From Ruminococcus sp. (GTDB lineage Bacteria; Bacillota; Clostridia; Oscillospirales; Ruminococcaceae): a stretch of 5,357 bases of DNA. Under the pieces are notes generated by a model, which did not search any database, was not told where the DNA came from, and saw only the letters and a list, made by a program, of their open reading frames with translations. The DNA lies in contig JAAVHK010000105.1 in the NCBI GenBank assembly GCA_014799765.1, positions 1 to 5,357 of the forward strand, read 5' to 3'. Each line of letters opens with the position of its first letter. Position 1 is the stretch's first letter. Below are positions 1 to 4,949 of this stretch, in pieces. Both the position numbers and the translations under genes were made by a program.

Positions 1-181
1 CAACTGCTGAAACTGAATCAAGCATTTCTGAATCAACTACAGAAGCTACTACAGCTAAAGCTACTACAACATCTACAACTACTTCCGAAGCTACTACAGG
101 TACAGTAAAAACAACTGCTGAAACTGAATCAAGCATTTCTGAATCAACTACAGAAGCTACTACAGCTAAAGCTACTACAAC
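1..181 (+). repeat. Long in-frame direct repeat, 111-bp period (37 aa)
   Basis: Bases 1-70 are identical to 112-181. The period is 111 bp, which is 37 codons, so the reading frame is kept. The first copy touches the window edge, so more copies may lie upstream. Perfect identity over 70 bp in otherwise variable Thr-rich sequence suggests recent duplication or gene conversion. Confidence 0.95.
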
Positions 182-1064
182 TTCTAAAACTCCCGAAGCA
201 ATCGAAAGAATGACAACAACTTCTACAACAAATGCTAATTCTGTAACAGAATTAACTACAACAACTACAGAATCTATTGCAACATCTACAATTTCAACAA
301 CAAATTCTGCTAAAACTAAAGCAGAAACAGAAACTGATACAACTTCTGCTACAACTACAACTTCCGCAACAAACGCTAAATCTACAACAACAACTACTAC
401 AAAAGAATCCGCTACAGCATCTGAAACAGAACTCACAACTACTACAGAAACAACAAAGGCTATTGTTGAAGAAGCTATAACAGCTACTGAGGCTACAGAA
501 GCTATCGTTAAAGAAGCTATAACAACTACTGAATCTACAGAAGTTATCGATGAAGAAGTTACAACAACTGCCGAATCTACAGAAGCTATCGTTGAAGAAG
601 TTACAACTACTACTGAATCTACAGAAGCTATCGTTGAAGAAGTTACAACTACTACAACAATTACAGAAGTTCCTGAAACAACAACTTCTACTACAGAATC
701 AGTTGAAAAATCAGTTGTTGAACACATTGCTTCCGACGAAGAACTTGCAGAGTGGTCAGTAAATGACTACAACATCAAACAAAAAGCTATAATAGCTGAT
801 TCAGCTGAAATCGCTGAAACATCTGATGGCACATATCAGATTACTATTAAAGATAAATCTGGTAATGTTCTTGATGTTTATGAAATCAATCCTGAAGACG
901 GTATCGTTACAGATTCCGCAGAAGGTGAATCAAACCATCCACAGACATTCAACAATTCTCTTACAAATCTTCTCACAGCTCTCGGAGCACTTGCAATGAC
1001 TGCTTTTGGTTTTGTTTCTGTTAAATTATCCGGAATAACCCGTCGTAGAAGAAATAATAAATAA
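3..1064 (+). CDS. Thr/Ser-rich repetitive cell-surface protein with sorting-signal-like C-terminus (5'-truncated by window)
   Basis: The frame is open from base 3 with no stop, so the ATG at 210 is internal and the true start and any signal peptide lie upstream. About 220 visible residues are low-complexity Thr/Ser/Glu/Ala sequence, which usually forms an extended and possibly glycosylated wall-spanning stalk. It contains a 37-aa repeat at the start and five 14-aa repeats (453-662). A compact domain follows (about 720-930: ELAEWSVNDYNIK, then DGTYQITIKDKSGNVLDVY), resembling short membrane-proximal domains I recall from Ruminococcus surface proteins. The end has sortase-substrate architecture: HPQTF at 936-950, a hydrophobic stretch of about 24 residues, then RRRRNNK. 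A canonical motif would be LPxTG, so covalent anchoring is uncertain and simple membrane retention is possible. The surface location is well supported. The ligand or function is unknown; adhesin or scaffold-like roles are guesses. Confidence 0.85.
   Translation, partial: TAETESSISESTTEATTAKATTTSTTTSEATTGTVKTTAETESSISESTTEATTAKATTTSKTPEAIERMTTTSTTNANSVTELTTTTTESIATSTISTTNSAKTKAETETDTTSATTTTSATNAKSTTTTTTKESATASETELTTTTETTKAIVEEAITATEATEAIVKEAITTTESTEVIDEEVTTTAESTEAIVEEVTTTTESTEAIVEEVTTTTTITEVPETTTSTTESVEKSVVEHIASDEELAEWSVNDYNIKQKAIIADSAEIAETSDGTYQITIKDKSGNVLDVYEINPEDGIVTDSAEGESNHPQTFNNSLTNLLTALGALAMTAFGFVSVKLSGITRRRRNNK
453..662 (+). repeat. Five tandem 42-bp (14-aa) repeats in the stalk
   Basis: The five units start at 453, 495, 537, 579 and 621. 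Their consensus is TEAIVEEVTTTTES, with variants such as TKAIVEEAITATEA and TEVIDEEVTTTAES. The last two units are identical over their first 35 bases. Acidic AIVEE blocks alternate with Thr blocks, unlike the purely Thr/Ser sequence before them. Confidence 0.9.
936..1061 (+). other. Sortase-type sorting signal with degenerate motif (HPQTF)
   Basis: The motif HPQTF (936-950) is followed by polar FNNS, a hydrophobic segment (about 960-1034) and a tail with four consecutive arginines. The spacing and order match Gram-positive wall-sorting signals. Relative to LPQTG, the Leu and Gly positions are His (CAT) and Phe (TTC). The Gly change would be expected to affect cleavage between Thr and Gly by a class A-type sortase. 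Confidence 0.6.
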
Positions 1065-1084
1065 TTAAAATAAATTGATATAAA

Positions 1085-1120
1085 CAAGGCTCTGTTTAAT
1101 GCAGAGCCTTGTTTTATTTT
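1085..1120 (+). terminator. Rho-independent terminator of the surface-protein gene
   Basis: A perfect 10-bp stem (caaggctctg / cagagccttg) closes a 7-nt loop and is followed by a T-rich run (ttttatttt). It lies 21 bases after the stop codon at 1062-1064. Confidence 0.9.
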
Positions 1121-1138
1121 ATGTAATCCTGAAGTGTA

Positions 1139-1173
1139 AAAAAATCCAATTATAAATCATGAGTGGATTTTTT
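1139..1173 (-). terminator. A/T-rich hairpin terminator, probably for the dockerin-flavodoxin gene
   Basis: The arms aaaaaatcca (1139-1148) and tggatttttt (1164-1173) pair perfectly around a 15-nt loop. Read on the minus strand it falls about 20 bases after the flavodoxin stop and ends in a run of seven T. Its symmetry means it may also stop plus-strand read-through. The stem is weak because most pairs are A-T. Confidence 0.6.
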
Positions 1174-1193
1174 ATGTATTCATTTATTGCCAT

Positions 1194-1715
1194 TCAATTC
1201 AGACTGCTTATCCATGACTTAATGTCATTTTCAGAAATATCAGTCTCAAGCCTTTCACCTGAAAACCAGTTACCACTGTTCGCAAGATTTTTCAGATTAT
1301 CACTACTATTTCCAATAGCACTGTTTCCGGAAGTACACAACGGTATAACTATTTTATCGGAAAAATTATAGCTTTCAAGGAAAGTGTCAATAATACGAGG
1401 TTCTTCGCTCCACCATATCGGGTAGCCGAGATAGATTACATCATAATTTTCAATTGATTCAAGAGGTTTAGATATTGCCGGACGTGCCGATTTATTCCCC
1501 TGCTCCTGATTCGAACGGCATGACGAATTATTATATGCAAGGTCTTCCACAGTATATGGGACTTCCGCTTCAATAACGTAACTGTCGGCGTGGGTCATAT
1601 TGATGAGATATTCTGCTATTTTTCCGGTATTGCCTGTACACGAACAGTACGCAACAAGTGTATCGCTTTTATTTTCGTCCGGCTGACTGATAATTTCACG
1701 TCTCATAAGACACAA
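1194..1715 (-). CDS. Second dockerin helix plus flavodoxin-like domain (C-terminal frame of the broken gene)
   Basis: The frame is open from 1772; the TTG at 1715 is only the first possible start codon. It sits inside the dockerin helix and has no Shine-Dalgarno, so independent translation is doubtful. After CLMRREIIS and a short linker comes a flavodoxin-like fold of about 150 aa. LVAYCSCTGNTGKIAEYL is the first strand plus the FMN-phosphate loop (S/TxTGxT type). YDVIYLGYPIWW is the aromatic flavin-side loop of the short flavodoxin_4-type family. IVIPLCTSGNSAIGNS is the third conserved loop. Such proteins bind FMN and shuttle electrons or reduce quinones, normally in the cytoplasm, so the secretion signal and dockerin upstream are notable. 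The domain itself looks intact. Confidence 0.75.
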   Translation of the reverse strand: MCLMRREIISQPDENKSDTLVAYCSCTGNTGKIAEYLINMTHADSYVIEAEVPYTVEDLAYNNSSCRSNQEQGNKSARPAISKPLESIENYDVIYLGYPIWWSEEPRIIDTFLESYNFSDKIVIPLCTSGNSAIGNSSDNLKNLANSGNWFSGERLETDISENDIKSWISSLN

Positions 1716-1725
1716 ATCAAATATA

Positions 1726-1914
1726 TCAACTCTGCTGTCGCCGTTCGGGTCGAAAGACTTTGCCGGTGATTCTTCCTAAAATAAAATCCTGTAAATTTGT
1801 TGCGTCCTGTACTGTATAAGCTGATTCGGCTACAGCATTACTGAAAGGAACACCTGCTCCTACTGCACTTACTGACATTATACCTGATATTAAAAAAGAT
1901 AATGATTTTTTCAT
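1726..1914 (-). CDS. Signal peptide plus first half of dockerin (N-terminal frame of the broken gene)
   Basis: This is the part actually translatable from the good start site. It has a KK n-region, a hydrophobic core (LSFLISGIMSVSAVGAGV) and a likely signal peptidase I site near AVAES/AY. One dockerin helix follows, then a frameshifted tail (ITGKVFRPERRQQS) before TGA. An ATG at 1935 lies upstream of the RBS and is not the likely start. Alone the product would be about 62 aa, mostly signal peptide, and probably non-functional. Confidence 0.5.
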   Translation of the reverse strand: MKKSLSFLISGIMSVSAVGAGVPFSNAVAESAYTVQDATNLQDFILGRITGKVFRPERRQQS

Positions 1915-1921
1915 AATATTT

Positions 1922-1957
1922 CCTCCTCTGGTCATATTTTATGTATTAATTCTAACA
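1922..1957 (-). promoter_or_regulatory. Extended -10 promoter and strong RBS of the dockerin-flavodoxin gene
   Basis: On the minus strand TGTTAGAAT (1957-1949) is an extended -10 element, TGn followed by TAGAAT. Transcription would start near 1942, giving a leader of about 28 nt that holds AGGAGG (1927-1922). No good -35 hexamer is seen; that region overlaps the terminator of the upstream operon. Confidence 0.45.
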
Positions 1958-1970
1958 CGTATCCGGCATA

Positions 1971-2000
1971 AAAAACGGAGCATATTATAAAATGCTCCGT
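1971..2000 (-). terminator. Rho-independent terminator of the lipoprotein/membrane-protein operon
   Basis: A 9-bp perfect stem (acggagcat / atgctccgt) closes an 8-nt loop. On the minus strand it is followed directly by a run of T, as expected for transcripts coming from 3754 and 2565. It separates this operon from the dockerin-flavodoxin promoter. Confidence 0.85.
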
Positions 2001-2015
2001 ATAAAAATTATATTG

Positions 2016-2109
2016 CTTTATTATTCCTTGACAGTACTTTCATAGTTATATTTTTCAATCTGAGATGTTACACGGTCACTGAAAATGCTGTCAAGGTTTT
2101 CTTTACCAT
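2016..2109 (-). pseudogene. Orphan duplicate of the lipoprotein gene's 3' end (last 28 codons)
   Basis: Bases 2016-2109 match 2577-2670, the end of the 390-aa lipoprotein gene and its stop, with 5 differences in 94 bases. Both copies encode the same 28 residues, from GKENLDSIF to ESTVKE, then TAA. All five differences are silent: AAA/AAG, GTA/GTC, ACA/ACT, GAT/GAC and CTC/CTT. Homology ends abruptly at 2109. The frame stays open to a TAA at 2147-2149 but has no ATG, GTG or TTG start, so it is not independently translated. It is most likely the remnant of a second lipoprotein copy that was under purifying selection before it was truncated. Confidence 0.8.
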
Positions 2110-2154
2110 CCGTCAGGCACTTATTTCTGATTATAGATTTCTGTCTTTACAGAT

Positions 2155-2565
2155 TCAGATTTTAGCCAACGATTCGTTTTCAAACGAATATACAAGTGGT
2201 TTCTTTGTCAGATACAGAATCAAATCAATAATCAGGCATGGAAATCCTACAAAAAATGCAACAACTAATGCAAGACTTAACATTATTGCGTTAAACGGAA
2301 AAAACACTATTGTAATCATTGATTTAAAGAATTTTTTTATACGGTCTTTCAGCAAAAATTCCGTATGTATAAAACCATGGATTAAACATCCGAGTAAAAC
2401 AGAACCCAGAAGTGATTCCTGAAAAGGGTCTCCGGATATTAAACTGATTATCATGCATATAACAATCAGTCCGATTGCTATAAACATACTTGTTCTTCTT
2501 ACCTTGTTTCTTTTCTGATAGGCTTCCTTTGCCCTATCTGAAAGTTCTTCATAACTTTTACTCAT
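2155..2565 (-). CDS. Small integral membrane protein of unknown function (136 aa)
   Basis: I do not recognise a family. A charged N-terminus (SYEELSDRAKEAYQKRNKVRR, probably cytoplasmic and helical) precedes hydrophobic segments at about residues 26-43, 50-66, 83-100 and 101-119, suggesting four membrane spans or three plus a long hairpin. A basic loop (KDRIKKFFK) lies between spans 2 and 3, and the C-terminus is short and polar. The start is fixed by AGGAGA with a 7-nt spacer. That RBS begins just after the stop of the lipoprotein gene, with a gap of 16 nt, so the two genes are almost certainly co-transcribed and may be translationally coupled. A role assisting or anchoring the lipoprotein is inferred from position only. 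Confidence 0.85.
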   Translation of the reverse strand: MSKSYEELSDRAKEAYQKRNKVRRTSMFIAIGLIVICMIISLISGDPFQESLLGSVLLGCLIHGFIHTEFLLKDRIKKFFKSMITIVFFPFNAIMLSLALVVAFFVGFPCLIIDLILYLTKKPLVYSFENESLAKI

Positions 2566-2576
2566 TTTATTTTCTC

Positions 2577-2670
2577 CTTTATTATTCTTTTACTGTACTT
2601 TCATAGTTATATTTTTCAATCTGAGATGTTACACGATCACTGAAAATGCTGTCGAGGTTTTCTTTACCAT
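2577..2670 (-). repeat. Parent copy of the 94-bp direct repeat
   Basis: This is the intact copy, forming the 3' end of the lipoprotein gene. Its partner lies 561 bp away at 2016-2109, on the other side of the membrane-protein gene. The repeats are direct, so recombination between them could delete the membrane-protein gene while leaving an intact lipoprotein end. Confidence 0.85.
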
Positions 2671-3754
2671 GGAGTTTATAGAATGACGGAAACCAGCCAT
2701 TGTCATAACCGTAGTCAGTTTCATAGCTGTAATCAGCGAGCTGACCGTTTGATAAATCAACGGAACACGTACCATCAGGCATAAGGACTATATTGTTATA
2801 GAGATAGCAAGTATAGAATGAAGCTGTACCTGTTTCCTTGGTTTTGCCGTCGCCGTGACGTTTAAGGGCATTGAATTCAACAGTACCCTTATATAGACAG
2901 TAAATTTTGTTCTGTGGGCTTACGTCGAAACCCTCTTTACCTGTAAGATAGTAGTCGCCGAGATATTCAAGGCTTTTCAGAACACCTGTTGTTCCGTATT
3001 CGTCCCATACACATTTAGCTTTTATAGCATCTTCAGCCTGTGCAAGCATTTTACTTTTCATATCTTCTGGAATATCTGCGAGTGTCTGTGCATAAGTCGC
3101 AAGCCCTTCGACAGTGAATTTCTTTTCGGTTGCTGTAGGTATTTTTCCGTTGTTCAGGCAGTATTCTTCAACGTCTGTACCGCTTGACGAGGATATGCTT
3201 AAAGTTACTTCATCACCGTTTTTCAGTCCTGAATTTTTGTCAAGAGTGTAGTTAAGTTTTATATCAATATTGGAATCGGAAGTATTAACACTTGCAGTAC
3301 CACTCGGAGACATACCGCTGAAATTTACAGCGATGTTTGCAAAGGGGTCAAATGATTCCACCTCATCAAGACCGCTGACTGTTATTTTCTTCTCACCGCC
3401 GGAAAGTTTGAAGTCATAACTTTCAAGTGCGGAGTTATCAACATCTATAGTAAGTGTTACTTCGTCGCCGTTAGAGAGATTTTCAGACGGCGAAACACTA
3501 AATTCCACCGCATCATAAAGAGCTTCTTCAAGCATTGCAAGTTCTGCAAATGACATTCCCTGACCGTATGTCCTTTCGGTATTTGAGAGCCAGTTTCCTT
3601 CAGAAATCGTGGCAATGCCGTGACCGTCGTATCCGCTTACTTTAATATCCGCACCGGCTGTAACGTCGACAGTTTCCTTGCCACAGCCGGTAAGTCCTGC
3701 ACATACACACAGCATGGCAAAACACGTTAAAATGATTGTTGATTTTCTTTTCAT
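2582..3754 (-). CDS. Lipoprotein with two tandem beta-type repeats and a C-terminal domain (390 aa)
   Basis: The N-terminus MKRKSTIILTCFAML ends in the lipobox LTGC, so Cys24 would be lipidated and the protein held on the outer face of the membrane. Residues about 37-129 and 141-218 are two diverged copies of one module. Each opens with a strand and SG (IKVSGYDGHG, VNFSGMSPSG), has LSNGDEVTLTI or LKNGDEVTLSI in the middle, and closes with ITVSGL or FTVEGL. This NGDxVTL...VxGL pattern recalls the repeats of TcaA/YvbJ-like envelope proteins of Firmicutes, by memory. Residues 220-390 form a separate domain with several cysteines (C248, C286, C316, C330) and aromatic strands. The start has AGAGG with an 8-nt spacer. 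It is first in an operon with the 136-aa membrane protein and diverges from an XRE regulator. A ligand-sensing or envelope-stress role is possible; no enzymatic motif is visible. Confidence 0.9.
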   Translation of the reverse strand: MKRKSTIILTCFAMLCVCAGLTGCGKETVDVTAGADIKVSGYDGHGIATISEGNWLSNTERTYGQGMSFAELAMLEEALYDAVEFSVSPSENLSNGDEVTLTIDVDNSALESYDFKLSGGEKKITVSGLDEVESFDPFANIAVNFSGMSPSGTASVNTSDSNIDIKLNYTLDKNSGLKNGDEVTLSISSSSGTDVEEYCLNNGKIPTATEKKFTVEGLATYAQTLADIPEDMKSKMLAQAEDAIKAKCVWDEYGTTGVLKSLEYLGDYYLTGKEGFDVSPQNKIYCLYKGTVEFNALKRHGDGKTKETGTASFYTCYLYNNIVLMPDGTCSVDLSNGQLADYSYETDYGYDNGWFPSFYKLHGKENLDSIFSDRVTSQIEKYNYESTVKE

Positions 3755-3906
3755 ATAAAAAACCTCTTTCTTGTTCCTGCTCCCCTATGGGATTACAGGA
3801 AAATTTCTTTATTTATATGAGATATTCTTTCAGAAACTGACATATAATTACAATATGTTACAGAAAATCCCATATAACAAACTAATTATAGCATACAGAG
3901 TTTCTA
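3755..3906. promoter_or_regulatory. Divergent control region between lipoprotein operon and XRE gene
   Basis: This 152-bp region must hold the promoters of both genes. On the minus strand, TGCTATAAT (3893-3885) is a good extended -10, giving a lipoprotein leader of about 120 nt. Plus-strand candidates for the XRE gene (TATAAT 3843-3848, TATAAC 3873-3878) lack convincing -35 boxes. A dyad with perfect arms ACATAT (3840-3845) and ATATGT (3853-3858), spacer 7, loosely extended to CTG...CAG, is a candidate operator. A second inverted pair, tatgggatt (3786-3794) and aatcccata (3866-3874), brackets it. Confidence 0.5.
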
Positions 3907-4215
3907 ATGGAAGCAATAGAGGACTTCGGCAGAAAACTGAAAGAACTCCGTAAAGAAGCAGGACTTACACAGAAACAGCTCGCTGACCGTTTATGGCTTA
4001 AAAAGTCGACAGTAAGCTATTATGAGCAGTCTGTGCATTATCCATCGCCTGAGATTATTGTTAAACTTGCCGGTATATTTCATGTAACTACAGATTATCT
4101 GCTTGGAATTGAACAGAAAAAGCAGACTATTGACGTTACTGACCTTACCGACGAAGATATTGAACTTCTGGAGAATGCTGTAAAAATTCTCAGCCGAAAG
4201 AACTGTCCTGACTGA
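3907..4215 (+). CDS. XRE-family helix-turn-helix transcriptional regulator (102 aa)
   Basis: Residues 7-69 form a Cro/CI-type HTH. FGRKLKELRKEAG is helix 1, LTQKQLADRL helix 2, and KKSTVSYYEQSVHYPSPE the recognition helix and loop. IIVKLAGIFHVTTDYLLGIE completes the domain. A short acidic tail (VTDLTDEDIELLENAVKIL) probably mediates dimerisation, as in many small Clostridia repressors of this length. No effector or protease domain is present. The start is the only one compatible with an intact helix 1; an in-frame TAG lies 18 bases upstream. The Shine-Dalgarno is weak (agag, 6-nt spacer), suggesting low expression, common for autoregulated repressors. The gene diverges from the lipoprotein operon, so control of that operon and of itself is the natural inference. 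Confidence 0.9.
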   Translation: MEAIEDFGRKLKELRKEAGLTQKQLADRLWLKKSTVSYYEQSVHYPSPEIIVKLAGIFHVTTDYLLGIEQKKQTIDVTDLTDEDIELLENAVKILSRKNCPD

Positions 4216-4259
4216 TATTTCCTGCAATGGAAAATCAATGATTATATCATATCATAAAA

Positions 4260-4312
4260 ATTCCGGCAGTTGGTTGATTGACAATCAACTTTGCCGGAAT
4301 ATTACTTTTTTT
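4260..4312 (+). terminator. Long hairpin terminator after the XRE gene, possibly bidirectional
   Basis: The outer arms attccggca / tgccggaat (9 bp) and inner arms gttgatt / aatcaac (7 bp) form a two-part stem with a 3-nt loop and an internal bulge. Seven T follow at 4306-4312. On the minus strand the same hairpin ends in five T, so it could back up the terminator of the gene at 4392. Confidence 0.85.
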
Positions 4313-4346
4313 GTATTATTCAACATAAATTTACATATAATGACAT

Positions 4347-4376
4347 AAAAAAATGCCGTTTTTTACAAAACGACAT
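4347..4376 (-). terminator. Terminator of the HTH-domain gene at 4392-4949
   Basis: On the minus strand ATGTCGTTTT pairs with AAAACGGCAT (one G-U wobble) around a 4-nt loop and is followed by T7. It begins 15 bases after the stop at 4392-4394. With 4260-4312 it fills most of the 176-bp gap between the convergent genes; nothing else is seen there. Confidence 0.8.
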
Positions 4377-4391
4377 AATTTATTATTTTAT

Positions 4392-4949
4392 TTATTTTTT
4401 ATAGTAACGTTTATTACTTATGACAAATTGCGGGTATTCTTCGCATATATCATCATTGAAAGCCTGTACTGTGGTATATCTTTTCTTCCGGAGTTGCTGT
4501 TCAATGAAATGGTCATGTTCGGTTACCGGATAGCTGAAACCGGCAGAATTTATAAATCGTTTCCGGTCTTCAACAGTGAGGTCAAGGGCTATTGCAAGTG
4601 AAATTATACTGTTCTTTGAAATGCTTTTATATGTATGGTTTTTTATCTTTGAAATTGTACTTTTTGTTATCATTGCATTTTCTGCAAGTTCGCTGTCTCT
4701 TCCCTGATAATTTCCGAGGTATTCATAGAAAAACTCCGAACTGTTGTTCAGATTATCATGTAAGTGTTGTATTTTATATTTTTCGGAGTATCTGGTTTCT
4801 ATTTCCGCCGGTCTGATAAGCTTTGTGGTATATGAACGTGACTTTTCTATTTTTCTTTCAATAAAAATCCGTTTATACTCTTCCGGTGTTATCTTACCGT
4901 TTTTCAGTTTCTGTAATGCCGGAACTATCTTGTGGTCTAAAGCCTGCAA
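4392..4949 (-). CDS. HTH-domain protein, probably the C-terminal half of a frame-split gene
   Basis: The frame is open from just after a TAA at about 4976-4978. The first possible start is TTG at 4949, with no Shine-Dalgarno, so this is unlikely to be a free-standing gene. Residues 1-70 are charged and helical (LQKLKNGKITPEEYKRIFIERKIEK). Residues about 71-140 are Cro/CI-like: DSELAENAMITKSTISKIKN is the helix-turn-helix, then ISLAIALDLTVEDRKRFINSAGF. About 40 further residues follow (FIEQQLRKKRYTTVQAFNDDI). I recall the same HTH plus tail at the C-terminus of multidomain Firmicutes proteins, including some that carry macro domains. Loss of one AT unit at 4961-4974 would join it in frame to the upstream reading frame. 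DNA binding or protein contact is likely; no catalytic residues are seen in this half. Confidence 0.7.
   Translation of the reverse strand: MQALDHKIVPALQKLKNGKITPEEYKRIFIERKIEKSRSYTTKLIRPAEIETRYSEKYKIQHLHDNLNNSSEFFYEYLGNYQGRDSELAENAMITKSTISKIKNHTYKSISKNSIISLAIALDLTVEDRKRFINSAGFSYPVTEHDHFIEQQLRKKRYTTVQAFNDDICEEYPQFVISNKRYYKK

Larger units (their letters stand above)
1194..1914 (-). pseudogene. Secreted dockerin-flavodoxin fusion, interrupted by one frameshift
   Basis: The start at 1914 (MKKSLSF) has AGGAGG at 1922-1927 with a 7-nt spacer. From there the frame encodes a signal peptide (about residues 1-31) and the first dockerin helix (AYTVQDATNLQDFILGR). The frame is then wrong and stops at 1726. 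The frame continuing from 1772 (ESPAKSFDPNGDSRVDIFDL) is the exact second half of a dockerin, with calcium-loop ligands D-P-N-G-D and a later D, and it runs into a flavodoxin domain. The span is 721 bases, so one extra base or two missing bases restore about 240 codons. Loss of a GA dinucleotide from AGAGAA would give the normal-looking LGRESP. In the known family, dockerins bind cohesins of a scaffoldin, so the intact product would be exported and complex-bound. Promoter, RBS and terminator are intact, so the break may be recent, or a sequencing error. Confidence 0.8.

Noticed and set aside
1..662. CRISPR-like array
   Set aside because: The repeats are in-frame coding repeats of 42 and 111 bp with no unique spacers of regular size.
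277..762. Gln/Leu-rich plus-strand ORFs at 277-480 and 550-762
   Set aside because: They are out-of-frame readings of the ACA/ACT-rich Thr repeats, where the repetitive composition gives CAA and TTA/CTA codons and few stops.
1159..1371. Plus-strand ORF of 70 aa
   Set aside because: It lies antisense to the clearly recognisable flavodoxin domain and has no RBS or known motif.
1766..1780. Programmed ribosomal frameshift in the dockerin-flavodoxin gene
   Set aside because: The required shift is +1 (or -2), and there is no slippery heptamer, hungry codon, stop-codon pause or SD-like stimulator at the site.
2016..2670. Insertion-sequence origin for the 94-bp repeats
   Set aside because: The repeats are direct, carry coding sequence of the neighbouring gene, lack terminal inverted repeats and flank no transposase.
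3771..3953. 60-aa plus-strand ORF across the divergent promoter region
   Set aside because: It overlaps the XRE start in another frame, occupies the only promoter space for two genes and has no homology-like features.
3991..4227. 78-aa minus-strand ORF opposite the XRE gene
   Set aside because: It is antisense to a confident HTH gene, and no promoter or RBS is seen.
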